The position numbers and the translations under genes are program-made. A DNA stretch of 28,015 nt from assembly GCF_000275845.1 (NCBI RefSeq), contig NW_006766944.1:1-28015 (forward strand), written 5' to 3'. Below are positions 1 through 8,200 of the stretch, in pieces. The notes beneath the pieces are model-generated. The model searched no databases, was not told the DNA's origin, and saw nothing but the letters and a program-made list of their open reading frames with translations. Each line of letters opens with the position of its first letter. Position 1 is the first letter of the stretch. Source of the stretch: Dichomitus squalens LYAD-421 SS1. Taxonomy: Eukaryota; Basidiomycota; Agaricomycetes; Polyporales; Polyporaceae.

Positions 1-218
1 CTCCCACGGGTGGCAACGACAGCGGATAGCCTGCAACTCACCTAGAAGGGTTGGTTGATTGTAAGAGGCGTTGTAAGAGCGATGAGAGGAGATGTTCGAG
101 TGAACTGAACCGTAGATTGGGGGTACAGAGGTCCCCTATATATACTACTGTACATCTGTGGCTACGTAGTACTATACAGTACATTCCCAGGATGCACAGT
201 CGCACAGAGAAGCAGTGC

Positions 219-280
219 GTACACAGCGAAGCTGTGTGTGTACCACATGAGTAGTACAGCCTCGGTTATTGCAGTAACCG
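219..280. repeat. Two adjacent small hairpins
   Basis: ACACAGC at 221-227 pairs with GCTGTGT at 231-237 around a GAA loop. CGGTTA at 263-268 pairs with TAACCG at 275-280 around a six-base loop, with a further AGC/GCT pairing outside it. Function unknown; they lie in the repeat-rich left end. Confidence 0.4.
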
Positions 281-361
281 GCTGTGCCGTTCCATATCTT
301 GTGACGGCTGTATTAGGCAAGCTGTGTAAACCAGCGCCTGTTCAACACTATATACAGTGAA

Positions 362-545
362 TGAACAATGGGCGCTAGAGAACAATAGCGTCGCCATGGG
401 TACGGAGTACAAGGGGTGTAGGACAATAGCGGACGTGGGGACAAAGGGAGCTATTGTCTGTGTGTGGACAAAGGGAAACTGTAGCGAGTAGTGAACAATA
501 AGGAAACGTACGAGGCAGTGGTCCGAATCGAAAAGGAAACGTAGC
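362..545. repeat. Cluster of short degenerate direct repeats
   Basis: The motif ACAATAGCG occurs at about 382 and 423, GGACAAAGGGA at about 439 and 467, and AAGGAAACGTA at about 510 and 532. Spacing is irregular, so this is not a regular tandem array and not CRISPR. It fits eroded repetitive DNA. Confidence 0.4.
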
Positions 546-1029
546 GCCGTGAGGGCGGTTCGTGACACTCCTGGGGGAAGAGATCCGGTCTGCAAGTGGT
601 TGAGACACTCCATGGAGGGGATGGGTAAGAGACTTGATCTAATGTCACAGCCAACAAGCTGTGCCACCAGACAAACAAAGACAAAGCTTACTTGTGAGGG
701 GGTTGGTGCTGGGGAGCGAAGCAACCACAAGTGACACAGCAAGAGATGAGGTAAGCAAGTAGATTCCCTAGACTAGAAGGGGTAGTGAAGAGGTAGGGCT
801 GCTAGCTACCTACAAAGGAGATGGGGGATCGACGAGAAGATCAAGTCTGAGGTTCCCTGCCTTAGACTCCCTACTATATATACTAATACAACGGTGCACA
901 GACCAGGTACCTATTGACCATCGTTTGGTCAGAGTTCTCTGCCTCATGTTCTACCCTCTGACCTGCCTCATGGTGGCCTTACGACTAATACCTGAGTCGT
1001 ACCGAGTCCGGACCCCTTCCAATGAGTAA

Positions 1030-1110
1030 GCGCTCCTGCTGTCACATCAGTCACCTGCCAGTGAGTGAGGATGGGCGCTCCTGGCTGTCACGAGGTCTGG
1101 GGTTCGATCC
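1030..1110. repeat. Imperfect direct repeat followed by a pol III B-box-like motif
   Basis: GCGCTCCTGCTGTCAC (1030-1045) recurs as GCGCTCCTGGCTGTCAC (1075-1091). GGTTCGATCC at 1101-1110 fits the tRNA/SINE B-box consensus GWTCRANNC. I could not fold a convincing tRNA around it: the T-stem pairs poorly and no matching acceptor strand is found. It could be a tRNA-derived fragment or chance. Confidence 0.3.
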
Positions 1111-1210
1111 TGGCCCCTCCACTTTCCGATACGAGTTGTCCGCGGTCAAGGTGAGCGTCTGTCCCAGTACACATGACCCCCAGGTCACGTGGCACGAGAA
1201 AACTGTGACA

Positions 1211-1222
1211 GCTCTGATACCA
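1211..1222 (-). other. Retroelement primer-binding site (TGGTATCAGAGC on minus strand)
   Basis: The minus strand reads TGGTATCAGAGC, the well-known LTR-retrotransposon primer-binding site complementary to the 3' end of an initiator tRNA-Met of the plant type. It lies 9 nt inside the inner end of the proposed LTR at 1232. The exact 12-mer and its position next to a TGTTG-type terminus make chance unlikely, but the matching host tRNA is not in this window. Confidence 0.55.
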
Positions 1223-1356
1223 GAAACAGGATGTTGGAGCTCGAGACCATCCAAAAAAGGAGCAAAACCGCTGATGTCATATAATTTGTCAGCCTCAATA
1301 TTCCTTTTCTGGTATTAGCGCCGGCTGGCTGGGGTCCGGAGCTAGGCTTTGGGACC

Positions 1357-1387
1357 AGGACCGGGAAAGGCATCCATTCCCGGTCCT
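1357..1387. repeat. Perfect 11-bp hairpin inside the LTR
   Basis: AGGACCGGGAA (1357-1367) and TTCCCGGTCCT (1377-1387) are exact inverted copies around a 9-nt loop. In an LTR this could be a terminator, an RNA packaging fold or a foldback scar. Confidence 0.7.
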
Positions 1388-1394
1388 ATCCCCA

Positions 1395-1430
1395 GAAAAC
1401 TGGCACCAAGCCCCTTAGTGCCAGGTTTTC
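1395..1430. repeat. 12-bp hairpin with one bulge inside the LTR
   Basis: GAAAACTGGCAC (1395-1406) pairs with GTGCCAGGTTTTC (1418-1430) with one extra G, around an 11-nt loop. It follows the 1357-1387 hairpin directly. Confidence 0.65.
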
Positions 1431-1432
1431 GG

Positions 1433-1575
1433 TGGAACAAGGTCCGTAGCACCACAACCAGGCCATTTTACCTGGAACAAGCTGGTGCCCTAGGTGCCCC
1501 ACAGCCTCCCCTATGACCTCCAGTTGGTTTGAAGACAATTGCTCTAGCTGCTGGAAAGTTATGGACCTTGTTCCA
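1433..1575. repeat. 13-bp inverted repeat 117 nt apart inside the LTR
   Basis: TGGAACAAGGTCC (1433-1445) is the exact reverse complement of GGACCTTGTTCCA (1563-1575). A further TGGAACAAG copy lies at 1473-1481. Together with the two hairpins just left of it, this gives a nested foldback structure. Confidence 0.6.
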
Positions 1576-1760
1576 ATTTTGCAGGATTTGAGAATTCCGA
1601 TACTTGGCTGTTTGAGCTAGAACACGAAGTCATATTCCCACATACGTACTCAAAACGTACAAGAGGAACATGACTAGATATCGTATACAACAGAACCGAT
1701 GTCCACTTCCAGCTACCACCCTCACACTCGCCCTCGACCTGTTAAAAGGCCGCGCGCGAC

Positions 1761-3111
1761 TCACTTATGCCCCTTGTAGATCTTATCGAGGAACACCTTG
1801 AACACTTCCCTCTTCAACTTCACGTCACCCGCGCCGACGTCCGCACCCTCGGTAGGGATAGTCTCGATGAGACCTATGATTCGCTTGTACGCGCCCTCTT
1901 CGTACTCGGCGTACCTCTCCCGGATGCCAATCTCTTCACATAGCTCCTTCACACGCGCTTCGGCTGCCTTATCTTTCACGCCATATCGAGTACCTTCCGT
2001 TGCGCAGGCATCACAATCGCGAGCGCGGTGTTAACACACCATGAACACTTGTTGTCGATGATGTCCGTGCCGACCTTACCGAGTACCTCCGGAGGCGCAG
2101 CGAAGTCGAGGAAGTCGTCCTGGGCTTGGAAGTACTCGCCAAGCGGGACAAGAATCTTCTGCGCGAGCTCGTAGGGGTCGTTCGTCGATGAGTGGGGAAT
2201 GCCACACATGTACATGGCGAGGGCAGGGAGATAGAAGGAGTAGTAGGCGGTCTTGAAGATGACGATCTTCTGGTGCCTACACGCACAGATGGAGATTAGT
2301 ACACAAACAAAAGAATGAAGAAGACTACATGCTTTGCAAGCGAGAATTTGCTCAAGTCGATGTTATCCTCGGGGGCAGTGATGAGGTCAATCAGCTGCCC
2401 GATGTCGGTCTGGAAAGTTGTGTCGTGAAAAACATCGAGGAGGTAGACGTAGTACGGCTCGGAGCGGAAGTGCTTCTTGAGGAGATAGTAGTTGGAGCCT
2501 TCGAGCAGATACGCGTCATTGATAGCAAGCAAGTTCACGGCCTCGACGCGGTACCAGCATGGTTGTCCACGGCGAGTAATCGACTGGTCCGTCATGTCGT
2601 CCGAGACGAAGTAGTAGGCCTGAAGCTGTGAGGGAAGCTTGCGGTCAGCATCCATGCGTTGTGCGAACCTGATCATTAGTTGGGAAGGACAAGCCTTATG
2701 GACACCAGGAGTGCGGGTAACGGAAGTGCGAACACGAAAGGGAACACAAGAGAAGAAAACCGAGTGGAAGACACTCACGAACTCGACACCCCAGCCGAGA
2801 AGGGCAGCCTTGAAGTATTCATCGTCAGTAAGCTTCCGGCCATTGAGGATCTCGACGGAGTCGACAACGGACATCCCACAGTTGAGCTTCCCACCTGTGA
2901 CGTTGTAGTCGAGATTCTGTGGGTAGCATCCGGCGGACATTCCAAGCCGTGATCAGGACGGGTGCTAAACGGGAAAAGCATATACGAGAACACACGCGCT
3001 GGAACCAAGTAATTGCATGCCCTCCTGCTTGAGATAGCCGAGGAGCTCGACGCGGAGGATAGGGAAGACGCTCTCAAACCTTTATCTTCTCTGTGCCTTA
3101 GCGTCGGTCAT
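1761..3111 (-). pseudogene. Farnesyl pyrophosphate synthase pseudogene (ERG20-like)
   Basis: The family makes farnesyl diphosphate from dimethylallyl/geranyl diphosphate and isopentenyl diphosphate, for sterols and prenylation. Both Asp-rich motifs survive (DDMTD near 2600; DDFLD near 2110), as do [25 protein letters not shown] and a C-terminal YKRIIGLIE. Lesions seen: from the expected ATG at 3111 the tenth codon is TAA (3084-3082), where the family has a charged residue before RFESVFP; intron 1 (about 2943-3020) would need a GC donor and lacks an AG acceptor; a few codons are missing before NLDYN; the GGKLNRG motif reads GGKLNCG; and near 1984 the frame shifts between KVLD and YGVKDK. Introns 2 (2626-2778) and 3 (about 2270-2328) look normal. 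I infer a decayed duplicate, since ERG20 is essential and a good copy should exist elsewhere. A diverged gene with unusual splicing is less likely. Confidence 0.8.
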
Positions 3112-4810
3112 TATGCGTCGGATAGGTGCGTAGCGCGGTGTACAGTAGGGTAAAAGTGGGATTGACAGCGGAGCGAGGGAATGGCGAGCTGTTGCAAGTG
3201 CGATGGAGAGGAGGAGCCTGGTGCGAAGTTGCTTATGTGGCTAATCGAGGAATAAGAGGACTACAAGATGGCACGACATCGTCAACGAATCGATGACTGG
3301 GTATAAGGGGCTGCCCACCTGGAGTGGGGGGGCGCTTCGAACGCGACCACCGTAAATCCAAAAGTGGGGGGCGCTCGCTATCCAAATTCTCCTTCTATCG
3401 CCATCGGACTTGAGCTCCGCTCCGTCACTATCGCTGCGCCTTGATGTTCGCCGCCCGATAAATGGGGGCTGGCTAGTTGCGAATGCGCCGCTCATGCATG
3501 CTGCGTTTAAACCGGAGGAAACCCACCGTGGTAGGGGCGGCTCATCAAATGAAGTGCGGCGAGGGCAACGTCAAACTGATTTGCCAGTAGCATGGATGGA
3601 GAAATGCCTGTTGAGCAATAATCATAATCGGATGGCCAGGGGGCTAACCATGCAATGGTCCGCGTGCGGGTAATTTGATATGCAGCATTCTGTAAGTGGA
3701 GCCGAAGACGGCGCGCCAGTAGCTGAAGGTGCGATCATCAAGACGTGGCCTCCTATAGAAGAGTAAGATGGCGACTGATCAGAGACTGCGGGTTGCGTAG
3801 TGGAAACATGCAAGGACCTCTCAAGCTGGCCAGGCGGTCGATGGCGAGACGCTCGCCTAGGACTTCTGCACGAACGGGCTCCGAAAACAACGCGGCTGAT
3901 CTGCTGAGTTCGTTGTGAGACTGCAACGCCCGAGGAAACCAGGGACGATAACGCCAAGACAGACATGGGAATGCTTCGAGGGAAGTGTGCTTGAATGCCG
4001 GTTGACGAGAAGGGTCTGTCGCAAGCGACTGCGGGACAACGTAGATGAGAGACCAAGCATTCCGCAAAGCGGTAGAGGAAAACGAGCGGTCATAGCAAAC
4101 AGTGTGGGAGGAAAGTGGGCCAACGTCGTCGTTGAGAGTCGAAGGTCGGTCGGCCCTCAAGCGGACTGGTGGGCTTATGTAATTCTGTTAATCGACGAGC
4201 CGTCCCGACGCAAGGGGCCGTACCACTACATAGTCGTATAGCGTTGCTATGTAGCTGGTCCCAGCGGTCGTGCAAATGGTAGAGCAGTAGTGTTGGGCGA
4301 AGAACTGAGAGCAGACCGACCATGGTTTACTTACCCACCGGTCGCCCAACCTGCACATCTCAACGGCTGTCGCACATTTGCATGTGATTCTCATTCGATA
4401 CTTGCCTCCGCGTCCTTCCGAGCCACCCACGCTGCACAGTGACCGCTCTTTGAAGGTCGTGAAAGGTATGTGCGATGACCCGTCCTTGCTATCGCTGTTG
4501 TGGTGTTGATTTGAGCTTGGTGGCTCTAGTCGACCGCTCGGCCATGCTCTCACTTGCTAAGACGAGCAGTTGGTCTGGACTACTTGGATTGATATCTGGC
4601 TCGTCGACGTCTACCAGTTGCTGACTGAGCATGTAGCCTTACTCAGCGAGGCCGAACTCACCTTCTATCGGTTACCGTTCTCGCGGCCATGTCTAGCCGT
4701 TTCTATGTCCTTCGCGTCTCTCATCGAGACGCATTTCAGCACGCTGATTCATCCTCATCGGCCCAGGTAGTCCGGCTGAATGAAGCTGAGATACCCATGG
4801 ATATTAACCA
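3112..4810. other. Intergenic region, no supported gene
   Basis: About 1.7 kb between the ERG20-like pseudogene and the flavin oxidoreductase gene. The frames present (up to 144 codons near 3622-4056, minus) overlap in all directions, show no domain motif, and lack a convincing intron pattern. No RNA gene or clear repeat was recognised. Confidence 0.5.
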
Positions 4811-4817
4811 TATATAT
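4811..4817 (+). promoter_or_regulatory. Possible TATA element of the flavin oxidoreductase gene
   Basis: TATATAT lies 85 nt upstream of the ATG at 4902, a reasonable TATA distance for a fungal gene with a short leader. Position only; not tested. Confidence 0.35.
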
Positions 4818-4901
4818 GCGGCCATCGCGGTCACTCTCTCATGCTAAGTCCATCTCTCCTTTATTTTCATCGCTTGTAGCTGTTCCCCATCGCATCCTAC
4901 C

Positions 4902-6391
4902 ATGGTCGACCCTGCTGTCCTCCACAATGCTCCAGCTCCCGGCGTACCATATTTCGTGCCCTTAGTACACCCGCCAGCTGGTACCGCTGCTGACCCACAG
5001 CCGGATGGAAAAGAAATACCAAGTCTATTCAGGCCTCTTACGATTCGTGGCGTAACGTTCCCGAACCGCATTTGGGTGAGTATCTCTCCAGACTTGCGTG
5101 TATCCGTCTGTGGTGACCCTTGGTGTAACTGTTGCTGATCAGACCATCCTCCTGTAGCTTTCTCCCTTATGCCAGTACTCGTCTGAGAATGGTCTTATCG
5201 GTCCGTGGCAGTTCGCCCATCGTGCGTCATTTCATCTCTTCTGCCGCAATGCATCTTGACGCCCTTGCCCGAAGTTGGCGGAATCTTCACTCGCGGACCC
5301 GGCCTCACCGTAGTCGAAGCGACCGCCGTTGCCCCCGAGGGCCGTATCTCCCCTGAAGATGCTGGGATTTGGACGGATGAACAGGCGGTGGCTTGGGCAA
5401 AGATTGTCGAGTTCGCGCACTCCCAGAACCAGAAGATCGCGATTCAGCTCGCCCACGCCGGTCGCAAAGCTTCGACGCTCGCGCCGTTCATCCATATGGG
5501 CGCGCCTGCATTAGAGCATCAAGGCGGCTGGCCCGATGAGGTAGTCGGTCCGAGCGCGGTCCCGTACGAGGATGGTTGGATCGTACCGAAGGAACTGACG
5601 AAAGAGGGGATCAAGAAGATCGTCAAAGCTTTCGTCAACGCTGCGAAGCGGGCGGTGAAGGCTGGATTCGACGTAATCGAAATTCACGGCGCACACGGGT
5701 ACCTCATCAGCGAGTTCTTGAGCCCCTATTCGAACAAACGCACAGACGAGTATGGTGGCAGTTTCGAGAACCGCATCCGGCTTGCAGTTGAGGTTGTCGA
5801 CGCTGTCCGTGGCGTCATTCCGCCGACTACGCCTCTCCTCTTCCGGTACGTCGTCTATGGCTTTCCAATTGTCGCCCGCATCTCACAGATATCTGTTTTG
5901 AATAGCGTATCCGGAACTGACTGGCTCGAGAATGTGCTCTCGGCAGAGGAGTCATGGAGCACGGAAGACACTGTCAAGCTCGCAGCCGTCCTCGCCGAGC
6001 ATGGCGTAGACCTCCTCGACGTCTCATCCGGCGGGAACAGCCCTCTGCAGCAGATCAAGGGTGTCCCCGGGTACCAAGTCCCGCTCGCTGAGGCAGTCAA
6101 GAAGGCACACGGTGACAAGATTCTCGTGTCAACAGTCGGCGCTATCTACGAGGGTAAGTTCGCCCAGAGTATCCTCGACGAGGTACGTTTGTTTGCCATT
6201 CTAAGACGCTACACAGAACAGTCTGACGGTGCATGTAGGGGAGGTCCGACGTTATCTTCGTGGGGCGCATGTTCCAAAAGAACCCTGGACTGGTCTGGTC
6301 GTTTGCGGATGATCTCGGGGTTGATATCCGGCAGCCAGGTCAGATCGAGTTGGGGTTCAAAGGGCGTCCCAAGCCCGCGGACAAGCAGTAG
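4902..6391 (+). CDS. Old-yellow-enzyme-type NADH:flavin oxidoreductase (YqjM-like, FMN)
   Basis: Five exons: 4902-5075, 5158-5221, 5275-5845, 5906-6182 and 6239-6391; 412 aa, normal length for the family. The protein is an FMN-binding TIM-barrel ene-reductase that uses NAD(P)H to reduce activated C=C bonds, probably in the cytosol. Residues that place it in the YqjM-like (class III) branch are the SPLCQYSSENG motif with the flavin-tuning Cys63 and Tyr65, the QLAHAGRKAS motif around His140, the substrate-binding pair His217/His220 in HGAH, and the FLSPYSNKRTDEYGGSFENR signature. The C-terminal VFVGRMFQKNPGLVW is the phosphate-binding end of the barrel. All introns are 53-82 nt GT-AG. The ATG at 4902 is the first in frame and gives the family's N-terminus; physiological substrate cannot be read from sequence. 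Confidence 0.92.
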
Positions 6392-8146
6392 CGCACAGTA
6401 TGATGATGTTGTACATTATAGTCTAGACATAAGTTTCAAGCCTCGTTTCGACCAAGGACGATGATAATGCGACTAAGGCGTCGGTCGTGACTTGGTCTCT
6501 CCGCGCCAGCATCAATCTTCAATAGCGCCATTCGGGAGCCACCATGCGCTCGCTCACACGATTGCCGCGTCTACATGTGCCGAAGCCCTAAAGCAGAGGA
6601 ACGCTTCGATCTCACCCGAACAACATGATGTGCAAAACGAAAAGGCCAGATGCTGATGGGAATGATACGCAAGCACAGAGGCCGGATCCCTCTGCAGTTC
6701 TGCAGGAGCTGGTGCGCCAAAAGACAATCAGTACTTATGACGAGCTCGTCGTCTTCCGTATTTGCCAGCTGATCAATCATTCTTGCGGAGTGAACAAAAC
6801 AGTCGAGCATCGGCGAGCTGCGCCTTTGCATGCAAACCTTCACGAAGCCAAAGGGCGAAATAACCTGAATTCCCTGATACCCAGAGAAAGAGCTCTCACA
6901 AAGACATGCCTCAAGCCGAGTTGTGGATGGAGAGGAGCGATAGACACGCCGGAACGTCTGGAACGTCTCAGTGAGAGATAGAACGCCGTTACGGGCAAAG
7001 ACGTTGAAATGCAGCCGTGCGGAGGACAGTCGCTGTAGTATAGGCCGGGACGTAGGAGACAGTGGAATCGATGACGGATCTGATCAGGAGAGAGTACGAC
7101 ACGGTCAGCCGGATGCGACTCCTAACCACCTCTGAGATCTGACCTCCCACGAAGACCAGCCATCGTGATCTCAGGCGTCCACTATCTCGGAGGCGCTGTC
7201 TCCTGAACCAACGATAGACGCATATTTTTGCATATTCTCCTCCGCTGTACTATCCCAGTTCGTTCCCTCTATCACGCAGGCCTTCCGGGACGGTATCATG
7301 CGAATATCTTAGCAACGAAGTCATCGTCAACCGGAGCAAGACGTCGCCATCCGGATGACCCAGCACCAGCATCCAGAGACGGAGTCCGTGTCTCGACTGA
7401 CGACGACAGTGCGTGCAATCGCACGTCATGATCGCTGCCAGGCTGGTTGGACGGTCGCATTTGAGTTTACCAGAGGCGTCTATGACACCGTCCGACGTGA
7501 TCCAATCTCGTCAAGGAATTTCGTCAGGGATGTGGGGATCGGGTTCGAAGGGCCAGGCCGCGCGGACATGCACTTCGTGAATGATGAAAGTGCTGGAAAA
7601 TGGCGCACGGCGATGATCAACATCGAGAGCGACGGCTTTGCCGTGGTATCTATGGAAGCCAGGGTTGACGAAGATGAATTCGTGGGAGTCGAACGCACGA
7701 TGATGAGTTGTACACGTACGGACTGCATTTCTAGGCTCGTGCTGGGCACAACGTTGGCTTGTCCAGGAAGCCATCGGCGGGCTTTGAGCTCTGCCCACTA
7801 CACAACGACAATTTGTCCCTTTATGTTCGAGGTTGCGACTGTGCCCACAGACGACGCAGCGACAGACTCCAAGAAAGGCGTCACGTTCATTTAATCCGGC
7901 ATCGAACGCGATGGAAGTGAACACTGTTGAGGAATCGCGTTCGGGACAGCCATAGCCAGGAGGAGCGTCGGCTGGGCAGCAGAAACGCAGTGAGAAGTGG
8001 CATGGCAAAAGGCAAGGCTCAAGTAACTGAAGCAAGAGGCGAAGTCACTCGAAGACGTAGCTTATGTAAGCCATTGAGCAAGGTGCGACTTGCCGCTCAG
8101 AGTCGGCTTGGGCTGAGGACTGTGTCGATTTGGGACCTGCAGGAGA
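6392..8146. other. Intergenic region with unassigned ORFs
   Basis: About 1.75 kb. A plus-strand frame of 179 codons (7355-7894) and one of 118 codons (6625-6981) are open, but neither shows a known motif or flanking splice pattern, and an overlapping minus frame of 174 codons (7511-8035) weakens the case for either. I see no RNA gene or transposon. Confidence 0.45.
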
Positions 8147-8152
8147 TATAAG
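8147..8152 (+). promoter_or_regulatory. Possible TATA element of ATG7
   Basis: TATAAG in the context GAGATATAAGTAC, 49 nt upstream of the ATG at 8201. Position-based guess. Confidence 0.35.
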
Positions 8153-8200
8153 TACATCATCTTTGTCTGCTACCACCACCTGCGCTCCCAACCTGTCGGG

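Larger units (their letters stand above)
1..1210. other. Non-coding, repeat-rich stretch (possible retroelement leader)
   Basis: I see no gene here; the open frames are short and overlap one another on both strands without recognisable motifs. The stretch holds small hairpins, repeated ACAATAGCG and GGACAAAGGGA motifs, TATATA-rich tracts near 140 and 875, and a pair of CTGCCTCATG direct repeats near 940-972. Because a minus-strand primer-binding site sits at 1211-1222, the sequence immediately to the left may be the untranslated leader or internal region of that retroelement. No gag or pol motif is visible in it, so the element would be non-autonomous or truncated. This is inference from position. 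Confidence 0.4.
1232..1692 (-). mobile_element. LTR of a minus-strand retroelement (5' LTR, element truncated or non-autonomous)
   Basis: Read on the minus strand, this 461-bp segment starts TGTTGTATACGA and ends CTCCAACA, the TG...CA termini of an LTR, and is followed by the primer-binding site at 1222-1211. The orientation means the element's internal region runs towards position 1. No second LTR and no gag or pol frame are found between 1 and 1210, so the rest lies outside the window, is lost, or the element is a non-coding TRIM/LARD type. The LTR is rich in hairpins. Boundaries rest on sequence signatures only, without a second LTR copy to compare. Confidence 0.5.

Noticed and set aside
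362..545. CRISPR-like or tandem array
   Set aside because: Repeats are short, irregularly spaced and degenerate, in a eukaryotic genome.
1030..1110. tRNA gene suggested by GGTTCGATCC
   Set aside because: No acceptor stem, D-arm or anticodon arm could be assembled around it, and the T-stem pairs badly.
3622..4160. Overlapping 144- and 135-codon minus-strand ORFs
   Set aside because: They overlap each other and a plus frame, and show no family motif.
7355..7894. 179-codon plus-strand ORF
   Set aside because: No recognisable motif, overlapped by a 174-codon minus frame, and no flanking splice or promoter signal; mentioned only as an unassigned ORF.
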